This document shows, one piece after another, positions 11,352-21,585 of a stretch of DNA of 64,000 nt; positions within the stretch are counted from its first letter, which is position 1; each line of letters starts with the position of its first letter. The position numbers and the translations under genes were made by a program. The notes beneath the pieces were generated by a model. The model made no database searches, had not been told where the DNA came from, and was given only the letters and a program-made list of their open reading frames with translations. The stretch comes from Euwallacea fornicatus (taxonomy: Eukaryota; Arthropoda; Insecta; Coleoptera; Curculionidae): contig NC_089546.1 in NCBI RefSeq assembly GCF_040115645.1, positions 1,798,001-1,862,000 on the forward strand. The letters are read 5' to 3'.

Positions 11352-14300
11352 TCATCCATTCAAAATTAAATCAGACAAGTCACCTTTTTTAAATCCATCA
11401 TCTATAAACCTCAAATGAGTAGGTTGAACCTGAAAAAATACATTGTCTTGCAGTTAAAGCAGATTTAGGTTGAATTTATCCTAAATCCAAAACTATTGAT
11501 AAATATAGAAATATAAAAAAATAATAATTTCTGCAAAAGTACAAACTATAAGAGCTTACCACTGTTTTAGAGTAATTAAAGTCACTTTTTACGAACACAG
11601 CATTTCGCTCCGTACATTGTACTCCATAGTAAATGCAATCTTTATTCACACATTCCACATCTTCGTATAGCAAAAGATTTTGTAACAATTCTAATGGGAA
11701 AGTTGAATTTTTGCTGTTGTATGCTACTGACATTGTTTGAAAAGCGCGTCTAAAACAAAGTGTTCTGTTTGTCATAAATTTTAGAAAGAAAGTGTTCTGC
11801 CAGATACCTTCTGATTTCAGGTAAATGTATCACAGCCACAGCCTGCAGTAAAACAGGCAATTTGTCAATTAAGCGCCCCAGTTTAACATAATTGTTTTTG
11901 GAATAATTCAAAGACACTAGAATTGCCAATTCTATGATGCCTCTTCTACAATTCCTCTTTCAATAAACTTTTGTCTCACACCTTCAGTTTAAAAGTAGCA
12001 TTATACCTCTTATCTTTTGAAAAATTCAACACCCTAAGAAGAGGAGTAGAATTTCCTAAGTTCAAGATTAAATACAAAGCTTCAAACGTAGGCCTAACTC
12101 TTTCTAGTTCTCTTAATGGAATGCAACTTTGTTTTTTAACTTTAAATTCAGATAAGTAATCCCATTCATCATAGAGGCATAAAAGTCTTTTAAGACACTC
12201 TTGGAGATGCGTTTGGTTAATGTGAGGATCAAAATTTGAAATAGGTTCCTCACACAATCTACAACAATATTCAAACGTAATACATTTTTGGTAAGTTGAA
12301 TTATACCTACCTATAGGCAGAATATGCATAAAATCTTACAATTGGTTGTAGAATACATATTGACTCAGTCACAGTCACTGATGTGCTTTGGATTACCAAA
12401 TCTTGCCTTATGGCACGTAATCTGTCCATTATGAAGTGATATGTTATATGCCAAGGAACATTGTTATTTTTAAGAATACTGAAAAAACATCAAAATGGTA
12501 TTTAATTGAAGATAAAACCCGAGAGAAACTTTTTACATATTAAGCACGTACAAATCTTGTACAAGTCTGTTTACAAATATCAAACGAACAACAAACAGGA
12601 GTTAACATTCCCCCCCGTAAATGGTAGGTGCTTATGTTCCATTTAATTCAATAATTCATTGTTAAATGTAGCAAAATGTAAATGAAATGTTGTAATAACA
12701 TGGAATGCAAAATACTACTTATTTTTTAATTGGTACCTCTTTAAATAGCGTTAAGAAAAAATAAAACCGTTTTCCTTAATTTTTTTTTAATATCTCCTTT
12801 CGCACTGGAGATTTTAAGAATTTTAAAAGATCAATTTGTAAGGCTATAAAATACATAACTTTTTTCTTAATTAACCAACTTTGTATTTCTTACCATTTAC
12901 AAGATCTCCACGCTGATTATTACTATGTGGAATACTGTATATTTGTTTCAATATTTTTTTTATATAATGCCTTTTACTAGGCCATTGTCTGTAGAAGATG
13001 TAATAGGCACCAAAAATTAATTATAAAATTTATATTCATGTTTAAGAACATGATGTTTAGAATGAAGGCATGAAACAATAACTTTGGAAAGAAATGTAAC
13101 TAATGCCATTTTGCTGATGAAGAACAGTTCTAGTTGCAAAACAATTTTAAATATAAACTCTTAAATTTGGTAAAAAAAAATGCGATTCTAAAACGTGGAG
13201 TAGTGTATTCACACCAGCCTGGGTTCTTAAGGGAACAGTTCGTCGTAAAGATCACCAGTAAAACATGATATTTGATAGAATTTGACGGTAGTTTGCCCTC
13301 TTGCTAACATTATTATTAACATTTCTATTATTTCCATTCATGTTAACTTTAACGATTTCACTTAATGCCAATAGATAGTTTACCCTTAAGTCTACGAACC
13401 AGTTGCCGCTCATCTACATAATTATTGTTTATTTAGAGACGAATTCCTCGCTGAAAAATTTTTCGTAATTTGAACGTGAGATTTGGCAATGAAATTACGT
13501 GGTTTCCGAGATGCATCGGTTTTTGTACTAAACAATCTATAAATACGTATTACAGGTCTCTGTTTTACATCACAAAAAGGAACACCATGATTATTTACTA
13601 GATTCTGACGCTTGGCGAGCCATTTAGACAGTTCGAAGTTCGGTGCATCCAGCAAGCAGTTACTTAAGTGTTTAGAGTAAGTCAAAGTGCCATTTGATAA
13701 TTTCCAGTTTCCTGCCAATTGGATATGTCTGTAGGAGGCAAGGTCTAGGCAAACTGTCGTCGACATCGTCCGGAGGTGACAGTTAACTTTCACGATTTGT
13801 GTGGAGAAATCAATTACTAAAGGTATCACAATTTTAAAATGAATTTATGACTGCTACAGGAAGGTTGGTTTCAATACAAAATCAAAAAGACATTACCTTA
13901 ACAATTTTGAGTTATATGCTAATAGGCTTATGGATTGCATACTATTAATTGTCGTCTATAAAAATACGAAATGAATATGGACAAATGAACATATCAAACT
14001 TAGTGGATAATTTTCTATATATGACAGCGCAATAGAAAAAATGGACTGGCCATCAAACTTTTTTGATGCTAATTTAATTGAGCATGCATAAGTTTCTCTA
14101 TAAAGGGGAATCATGATGATGAATTTACCACCATTAATGCTTTTTGAATTTCAGATTGGTCTTTGTGAAAAATAAAGCAGACTTCTTAAAATCTCAATTT
14201 CACACCATTTAAGCAGATCAGGGGGATTATATGCATTATTAACATAAGATTAAAATTTTTTTTTATTGAAAAATTGTTTTCAAAAGCAATTGTTCAGTGC

Positions 14301-14901
14301 AGTTAGTCATTCATTGCATGCAGATCCAGCAATAAACTTACTTAAACTTACTCACTTGGCTTTAAACATAATGAATTTTTTATATATCATTTAATTACCA
14401 TTAATCTTAAATGTTTAGCATATTTATACATCCAACTTTTGTTATGTTGCAAATTAATCAGCAAAATTGAAATTATCTACTAATTGTTTTGTAAAGTGAA
14501 TTTTGCACATAATTTTACTTTTAAAGAAAACCAAGTTATAAATTGTAATTTTGCAATCCTTAAATATTATATAAAATATTACAGAAATGTACTTACTTGT
14601 CTAGTAAATAATTAACAGTTTTCAGTAAAACTTGTGGTGGTCTAAGATCTCTGGGATCCAATATTTGCTTACCAGCAGCTGATCGAGAAAATGATTTTAC
14701 CATTTTCTCTTTATCAGCCACGGGGCATTTCTGAGTACCAGGAACCATTTCCAAAATATGCAGAAGACGTTCTTTTTCTCTACTATATTACCAAAATTTT
14801 ATAAATTTTAGAGCTGAAGAAATTACTTACAGCATAATTTCGGACTTGGGGCACATCTCCATACAAATTCCTCGAATCGGTTCTTTTCGCAAATTATACA
14901 T
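11352..14901 (-). CDS. SAC3D1: SAC3 domain-containing protein 1 homologue (SAC3D1-like), seven exons
   Basis: Exons on the minus strand: 14901-14831, 14782-14597, 12478-12311, 12258-11981, 11946-11808, 11749-11560 and 11429-11352. They sum to 1,110 bases, 369 residues plus TGA, with every phase consistent and GT-AG borders throughout. Family hallmarks appear in order: IRGICMEMCPKSE at residues 9-21, KSFSRSAAGK, PRDLRPPQVLLKTVNYLL, FIMDRLRAIRQDLVIQ, DPHINQTHLQECL, LYLILNLGN, NYVKLGRLIDKLPVLLQAV, then RAFQTMSVAYNSKN. SAC3/GANP proteins act in mRNA export complexes; vertebrate SAC3D1 (SHD1) is also linked to centrosome and spindle function. The model appears intact. Intron 2 is 2.1 kb and contains an ORF at 13422-13763. 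Confidence 0.9.
13422..13763 (-). CDS. Hypothetical 113-residue ORF inside a SAC3D1 intron
   Basis: An ATG-started frame (MSTTVCLDLASYRHIQLAGN at its start) runs to TAA at 13422 within the second intron of the SAC3D1-like gene, on the same strand. Its base composition is less AT-rich than the flanks, which is why it is listed. It has no recognised domain, signal peptide or membrane helix. The C-terminal third is basic and Ser/Thr-rich. It could be a nested gene, a processed-gene remnant or chance. The frame is open for 22 codons above this ATG, but without another ATG. Confidence 0.3.
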   Translation of the reverse strand, partial: STTVCLDLASYRHIQLAGNWKLSNGTLTYSKHLSNCLLDAPNFELSKWLAKRQNLVNNHGVPFCDVKQRPVIRIYRLFSTKTDASRKPRNFIAKSHVQITKNFSARNSSLNKQ

Positions 14902-15194
14902 TATTATTGAAATATTTTACATTAACTATATTTATTTAGTATTAATGTTAAAATTTTATATATAATTTTATTTTAAAGTAACTTAATTACTGTTATAGTT
15001 TATTTTTTTGACAATGTCTTTGTCACACTATTTGAGGTGTGTCGACGTCATGTAGTATGCGCCTGATGTAAAATGAATGTGAATTTGATTTATTTATAAT
15101 CAATTTTTTTCAGGGAAAATTTTAACAAATTATGGTTGAAAGCTCATACATTATTGCAATGCATAAACCATAAAGTATTTTAACGAACTTTAAT

Positions 15195-15437
15195 TTATAT
15201 CCTACGTACATACATAAATAACTTAAAACTACATTCCTTACACTGGGGAGTGTAGGGTCTACCAATGACACTTAGATCTATATTTCTGGAGAAAATAATC
15301 AGTGATCGGTGTCCGCCCCGCATTTGCTGATTTAAACCTTGGCCATATAAGAAGAAATTAAACATTAGCAAAGACCATTTAGAGTAATCAACAACACAAA
15401 TAATAAAATTTGAAGCAACGCAGACTAAATTAGACAT
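15195..15437 (-). CDS. Hypothetical 80-residue ORF between SAC3D1 and THAP genes
   Basis: The ORF is ATG-started (MSNLVCVASNFIICVVDYSK) with one hydrophobic N-terminal segment and a basic tail ending in VRRI. No family is recognised and no flanking splice sites are convincing. It lies about 300 bases upstream of the SAC3D1 start and 300 bases downstream of the THAP gene stop. It may be only an open stretch in the intergenic region. Confidence 0.25.
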   Translation of the reverse strand: MSNLVCVASNFIICVVDYSKWSLLMFNFFLYGQGLNQQMRGGHRSLIIFSRNIDLSVIGRPYTPQCKECSFKLFMYVRRI

Positions 15438-15751
15438 AATGATAAAACACCAACCACTGATTTCAAGTCAACGTTCTAAAACGATGACTAATGTTAAAAA
15501 TTGTTCTTCCTCAGCGATTAAAATAAGGAGTTTTCAGTGTTTTCACATATTTTACATAGTGACATAGTGTTGCCAAAACTGAATGGTTTGTTTCAAAAAC
15601 GTTAACAAGGACTTTCATCCGAGTCCGTAGTAAAGGATAAATATAGTTTTCAGTTAGTTTTAACTGAGAATAATGTGCAATTCTACCGTTTCAAGAATCC
15701 CTACCTGTGTTTGAAGCGTTATTCCCAAACAAATTTTGAACAATCCTGAGT

Positions 15752-17378
15752 TCAAGTTTCACGAACGGATTTTTTAATTTCTTTTTGTAAAAACGTCAAT
15801 TGACTATTCAAGCAATTATTGGCACGTTTCAACTCTTCAATTTCCGTTTTTAAAGATTCGTTTTCTTTTAACAAATTTTGAGCTTTCTCATTTTCCATTA
15901 ATAAAGTCTGAACCTTTTCTTCCAAAAATTGAGACACATCTAGATTGTGTCTTTTAGGTTCTTCTTCATCTTCTTGCTTTAGTCTTGGAATTTCCACTTC
16001 CCATACTATCGTTTCCAAAGCTATAAAGAAAAAATAACTATGTATAACAAAATTTACCAGGCATTTATTAAAAGTATTTACCTGTCTCATCATGGTCCTG
16101 ATCCTCCATAGTTTCCTCTTCTTCTTCTCTATTATGTGCAGTTGTTTGCATAAAATGGCTGTTGTGTACTTTTGTTTCAGGTTCTGAAGGAAGAATATCT
16201 TCTCGTAAAAGATGAAGGGATGGGATAGCTGTGACCAAAAAGTTATTTATACAATATTGTCCATGTGATAATATATTATTTCAGAATATTTAGAAAATTT
16301 TTATAAGTATTCAATTCTAGGGGCAACATTTTTGTTAATCTTTTTTTACATATTTAATTAAGTTATTTTGAAAATTATCAACTAAATACCTACCAGTTTT
16401 CTTTAGTTTCACTGGCACATATTCAAATAGTTCTGCTTTTAATTTATCTTCAAAATCATCAGGTTTGAAATGCAAACTGCAAATGCGTTTATTTACAGGT
16501 GAAAATTTCCCAGTTCTGTTGCATCTGCGCATCCATTCCTTACATATTTCGTGATCTTTGGGAAATGAAAAGAATCTTATATTTTGCCCCTCTTTGATGA
16601 CTTTTTTTGACCGACTTTTGCAGATTCCAACTGCACATATCATTCCTCCAGATCGAGATTTTGGCTGAAATGACGAGTGATTTTCTCTCATGTGAAAAGC
16701 TGGCAATAATGAATAGAGAATTTAGCTTTTGCCTTAGTTTTTTTTCATTTTCAATCTTTTTTATGTTTTCCATAATATGTAGGCATTGGAGAATAGAAAA
16801 ACAATCAATATAGAACCAAAATTTACCATAATGATAAAAAAATATATTTTTATTAGGACTTAAATTTTAAGTTATTTGAATCAGTTTGTGAAACTAAAGA
16901 CATAATAAACCAGCTCAAGTATGCACTCTCATTATAGATAAAATAAAAAATGAAACATCACTTAAGTGCGTGTTTATATGTATATATAAAAAAATTACCT
17001 TTGATTGTGAATTTAATGTATCACAACCTTCAAAAATTGTGGGAATGGCATTACTAAGTAATTTAACATATCCAGTAGCTCTGGTCCTATAAAACCATTC
17101 ATTTTCAAAATGTCTACTGCATAAACAATCATATTTTGTTGGCTCCCAATCATCTAATCCCATGTTCTGAATCCAGTAACTCTTTTTAACTGGATCTGTA
17201 GGAAATCTGGAAAATAGATTGAAGTTTGGAGTTTTAGAGAACAGAAACAGAAAATCACCTTAATCAAAATGTAATGTTTTACCAGAGGGGCTTACCTGTG
17301 AAATGTTATTTCAGGTTTATCTGCGGGGTCTTTTTTACTGCTGGAACTGTTGCAACAAAATGCGCTGCATTTGACCAT
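15752..17378 (-). CDS. Double THAP zinc-finger protein with coiled coil, five exons
   Basis: Exons: 17378-17296, 17206-16999, 16664-16394, 16228-16082 and 16020-15752. They total 978 bases, 325 residues, with all phases agreeing. The first THAP domain (residues 1-85) has the C2CH zinc ligands Cys4, Cys8, Cys56 and His59 and the closing AIPTIF box at 80-85. The second (about 105-180) has Cys107, Cys112, Cys159 and His162 (CAVGICKSRSKK then ICSLHF) but a weaker closing box, EYVPVKLK. An acidic Glu-rich linker (EEEEETMEDQDHDE) follows, then a long coiled coil of roughly 60 residues with leucine heptads (FLEEKVQTLLMENEKAQNLL) ending at SVRET. THAP domains are sequence-specific DNA-binding modules related to that of the P-element transposase. 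The coiled coil suggests dimerisation. Target and role are unknown. Confidence 0.9.
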
Positions 17379-17918
17379 GATTGATAAAATTGTAACACAA
17401 AATAATGAATTCGACCAGTATTTCGGGAAACCAATACTCTTTAGTGCCCCAAAAACGAAAAACAGCAATAAACATAAACGAACAAATCAGAATCGATTTA
17501 TAGGTTATGTTCTTAGACTCGATGATCGTCGATGACGTAACCAAGAAGAATCAAAAGATCACGTAGACCAATCATTACCAAAGAAATAAATAACGTGACG
17601 TAAAAGATGCACTCATTTGGTAAAATTAGAAATAAAACTGTATAAAAACACATAATTTAACTTCTTAAAATTTACACATTTATTACGAGATTAATCTCCA
17701 GAATGGAAATACATATACAATAAATATAATTTTAAGTTTTAATACACCCAATATGGGATAATACAGTGAATACATCACAAAATACATATTTTACATATAA
17801 ATAAATAACAAAGTTACAAATATATATATATTTGTAACTTAACACATTTAGAATACATTATTAACATAAATATTTCATTCATTATACACATAATATTTCT
17901 TTGGATAAATGCTTTCCT

Positions 17919-17924
17919 TTTATT
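17919..17924 (-). terminator. Polyadenylation signal AATAAA
   Basis: AATAAA on the minus strand, 16 bases beyond the TGA... stop region of the gene ending at 17940; a likely 3' end signal for that gene. Confidence 0.5.
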
Positions 17925-17939
17925 TACATTTTCCCCATT

Positions 17940-18552
17940 TTATGGAGATAGATCTCTGCCCAGTGTTCCAGCTTTATATTTTGGATACAATTCATCAAAT
18001 CTCCTGTTTAAAAATTGTACTTTGTTTAGTAAAGCTGATACTGTATCCTCCATATAAGACTGCTTCCTCCATTCCAGTTGAGGCATAAGCAGTTCTGTTT
18101 GTGCTATTCTTGATTCCAGGGTTTTCACTTTATTGCACACAGAATCTACATAGGCGTCTTGTAATAGACTAGTTGTATTTACACCTAGAAAGAGTTGGTT
18201 TACTGAATTGTAGCGATTAATAGAATGTAACTCACTGAAACACGATATTGTAGCCACATCAATGACATAATAGGGCTCCTCATTTTCAATAAGGAAAGAG
18301 ATTGGAATCAAGACATTTTGTCCATTTCGGATTTTCAACACTTGTTTTTCGGGTGAGGCTTCGCACACATTGAACAGTTCCCTGTTTATGGCTTTATAGT
18401 CCATGTTTGGATAGATGATTAGAGTTTTATCTATAGTTCTAAGGTCGCCTGGAAAGTTTGTTTTTATATTAAAGAATATAAATTTTTTATGAGTTACCTG
18501 AATAATCGAAATGCTTAATTTTCAAGTTTATTGTACGGGTTGAAAAATCCAT
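17940..18552 (-). CDS. Uncharacterised protein, possible PB1/ubiquitin-like fold plus helical tail
   Basis: Two exons, 18552-18498 and 18448-17940, sum to 564 bases and give 187 residues. It starts MDFSTRTINLKIKHFDYSGD. Residues about 7-80 alternate short beta-like stretches and a helix (LKIKHFDY, LRTIDKTLIIY, YKAINRELF, VLKIRNGQNVLIPIS, YYVIDV), a layout like a PB1 or ubiquitin-like fold; this is inference from pattern, not a recognised signature. The C-terminal half is helical with coiled-coil character (VCNKVKTLESRIAQTELLM, VSALLNKVQFLNRRFDELY). No signal peptide or membrane segment. The gene is intact and in tandem with the THAP gene, 560 bases from its start. Confidence 0.75.
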
Positions 18553-19071
18553 TTTATTTAATTTGAACTAGAACTCGACCCTCCAAAGACGAACAGCTGT
18601 GTATTGTTTTGAATATGTTCTGAGGATAACCAACATTGCCAATTATTTCATATAAAAATCGTTCTTAAATTAAATGTGAAATCGAAAATGTATAAATCAT
18701 TGAAAAGAAAAGATAGACAAGAAAAAAAGATATTTCTATTGCTCTAGTTGAGTTATTAAATTTAACTTTGGAAATTATCTAATGGATTGAGGTATGGTTA
18801 AATTAATTTAATTTCCACAATTTCAGAAAGTAGTTAAATAATTGGATAACCATTTATATCTGGCAACACATTAATAAGAATGACGTTGGTTATGACAGGT
18901 GCCAACCAACCAAGGTCAAAGTCACGTTAAAAAGCATAAGAAACAAACAAAATTAATTATTAAATAAATTGTTTTCATTTTGTGCCTTTTTAATCGGCCG
19001 CAAAAAAATTATAAATATATAAATATTTACACATCTCAACACTTAACGTTCAGTCAGTTTGTTGGTAATCA

Positions 19072-20330
19072 TCAATTTCGTAATCGGCGTAGATGTGATT
19101 GATAGAAATTTTGTGACATCAAGAATTTCAGGTAAGAATCGAAAATTTCAATTTCCTTCTGTTGGATATTCCACTTTTTTAAATTTGGGATCTTTACTAA
19201 AAATGTTTGTTTATGCCTTAGTAGATTAATCAGGGCTTGTTTCTTTGAGAGTGTGATTGGGAATATTCTGTCATATAAGCACAACAATCTTTGAATGACC
19301 AGTTTAGCATAGCATTTTTGCTTTCATTGTTTACAAGTTTCAATTTTATAGGAAGCTTAAGACTCCTTGTCAATCTCCAGTTTGGAATGTTTTGCAATTC
19401 CAGCAGGACATTGAAGGTCTCTGGTCCTAAATGATCATGACCAGGCAGGCTATTCTCTGCAATCTCATCAATTTTAGCTAATAGCAGATCATATTTATTG
19501 TTGGACACCAAACCAGGAATCCATGAGAGACTTTTGGTCTGATTATGAAAGTGAAAACCATTTTAACAAATGGGATTTCAAGTCTTGTCTTTTTTCCATT
19601 GTTTTTATACATGGGTTTTCCTGGTTATCTTACCATTGATGGTGATTACCATGTATTTACTCTTCAGCTTCAGTAATAGAGATTACTTATGCAGTATATG
19701 TTGCCTGAATCTTGTGTTTGCCTTTCTCATCAATAAAAGAATAGCCCCATTTTACCAGATTTGACAGAGAGTCCTTTTCCAGTACCCTATAATTGTTTTA
19801 TTCCCCTACAAGCAATTTGCATTGTGTATAATGTCATAGACATGGCCAATATATTTTCTCAGTATCATCTTAAACATCAGCTGATACCAGTGTGCTGAAT
19901 CTCTTGGTCTGAAGCTTCTCGAAAGCACCTTCTCTCTAAAGGCACTACTTAATATGTTGGTAAGCAGCTGGTCTTTGCATAAATGAGAAGGAATGCCCCA
20001 GAGTCATAAGAGTATCATAAATGATGACAATCATTGTCTTATAAAATGCTGCTTTTATGTCAGAGAAGTGTATTATAAAAAGCTTTCCGTTTGAATAAGT
20101 TTTTTTATTTTGTGCAACACTAAATGAAATGTTGATCATTGTTGAGGCTGTCATTCCAGCATTTCCTATGTTATGTATATATATTAAAAATGATAAACCA
20201 ATAATTTGTTTTGTCATTTTTAATAGAAAAAGTTTTTATTTCAGTTGTTCTGAAGACATTAGCAAAGCTATAGTCTTTTTTTCCTTTTTTTTGGGAACTG
20301 TGTCCAGATTAAGGAGTTTACACCATACTT
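19072..20330 (-). pseudogene. Broken 3' fragment of an unrecognised gene
   Basis: Minus-strand frames from about 20060 to 19072 read as one damaged protein: FSDIKAAFYKTMIVIIYDTL, a frameshift, LTNILSSAFREKVLSRSFRP, RKYIGHVYDIIHNANCL, stops, then SLMDSWF, LGPETFNVLLELQNIPNWRL and KLPIKLKLVNNESK. A +1 slip near 19310 follows, then VIQRLLCLYDRIFPITLSKK and KQTFLVKIPNLKKWNIQQKE to a stop at 19072. At least three frame changes and several stops rule out a working gene. Amino-acid composition is ordinary for a helical repeat protein (it reminds me of HEAT-type nucleolar proteins, but I cannot assign it). The probable LTR at 20336 begins just past its upstream edge. Confidence 0.55.
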
Positions 20331-20335
20331 AATTA

Positions 20336-20909
20336 TGTAGAATTGTAATTAGCTATAGATTATAATTATTAATTTTAAGTTATATTAGTGAAAGAACACG
20401 CGGGCATTGATATCCCCTTAAGGGTACGTTGCTGATAGATATTGGGTAATAGATGACAATTTCCAACCATTTGGCTTGTTGGAATTAGAATTCTCCACGA
20501 TAGACTTTATCGGCATTGAACTTCCCCGTAACAAGCTTTATCGGCCCTAGAATTGTTGTCTCAATTCCGTTTGCCAAAATTGGCGGCGAAGGACCAATTC
20601 CTAGTTAGGTTTACAGCTTAATGCGGCGAGTAACGTGAATTGCGTTAGCGGCACCCTAGCCAGGATAAGCTCGTGATTTATCACTATAGGCTTTTTATAT
20701 TTAAGGGAGTTGCAGAGCATGTACTGGAACTTTTTTTTCTCGTTGGTCTCTAGCAACTCAGAAGGTGTGTCCGCGCTCTGTCCTCTGCTGTGTTGTCACT
20801 TCATATTAAAAAGCCCATACTTATAATCTTTCTTGTTAACCTGTGATTTCTTTCATAGATATAAACACGATCCTATATCTATATCAATATCAAAACCAGC
20901 GATATTACA
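20336..20909. mobile_element. Probable solo LTR of a copia-type retrotransposon
   Basis: A block of about 574 bp begins TGTAGAATTG and ends ATATTACA, with the near-duplicated flanks AATTA before and (A)ATTAT after it, as expected for a 5-bp target duplication with one base of ambiguity. It is visibly more GC-rich than its surroundings, contains a TATA-like TTTTTATATTTAAGG around 20690-20705, and has no coding potential. No partner LTR, primer-binding site or gag/pol is present, so it would be a recombined solo LTR. Direct proof needs another genomic copy. Confidence 0.5.
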
Positions 20910-21014
20910 ATTATAACATAAATAATTAATTCTTTGCACTAAAATTTTGCATTTGCTAGTTTACCATGCCCTGAAACTAAAGAAGGCCGGTTCAAAAAAT
21001 GATATCTTTTCTAG

Positions 21015-21585
21015 ATGGCCCAACCTCCCTCCCGAGGCATTATTAGAATGATTCTTGGCAATTTCATAAAATCATTGATACCCAAACAGATTAAAGGAAA
21101 TTACATGGGTACTGATACATTTGGGAATAAATTCTTTGAGATTCCAGTCAGTTCATCAAGTTCTAAATCCCGACCGAGTAGGTGGTTTGAACCTGTAATC
21201 AAGGATGATTTCGAGAGTGAAATGTCAGCTGAATGGGAATCATGGTTGAGAGGTAATAAGTTACAACTTTATTTATAATTAAGTAATTTTTTAATGTATT
21301 TTAAAATTGCCTATACACATATGTATGTATGTTTGGAGTTAATGAAATATTTCGTTTAACTTTGTCATTGTCAAGGGTTATGTATATATCATAGGCAGAA
21401 GAAAGCTTCCGCCTACTGATGAAGAATTAGCAAGAAATCTAGCGATTATGGAAATGAAAAAGAAAAACGCCATTGAAGTTGATGCTAAAGGATCTTTACC
21501 AGCTCCAGTTGAGAAAGGATTTGAAAGTTTTCCATTCAGGTCAGAATTTGAACAACTTCCTGGTTTAAAACCCAAAAAAGATTAG
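21015..21585 (+). CDS. NDUFAF2: NADH:ubiquinone oxidoreductase complex I assembly factor 2 (mimitin)
   Basis: Exons 21015-21252 and 21395-21585 (phase 1, donor GTAATA, acceptor ATAG) give 142 residues. The family core is clear: GNYMGTDTFGNKFFEIPV at about 29-46, a basic stretch SKSRPSRWFEP, then EMSAEWESWLRGRRKLPPTD at about 69-88, matching the EW-x-W-(I/L)R-x5-PPT block shared by NDUFAF2 and NDUFA12. The protein acts in the mitochondrial matrix as a late chaperone in complex I assembly. Human NDUFAF2 is 169 residues; this one has a shorter C-terminus. The ATG directly follows CTTTTCTAG, which could also be an acceptor, so a 5' untranslated exon is possible. Confidence 0.85.
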
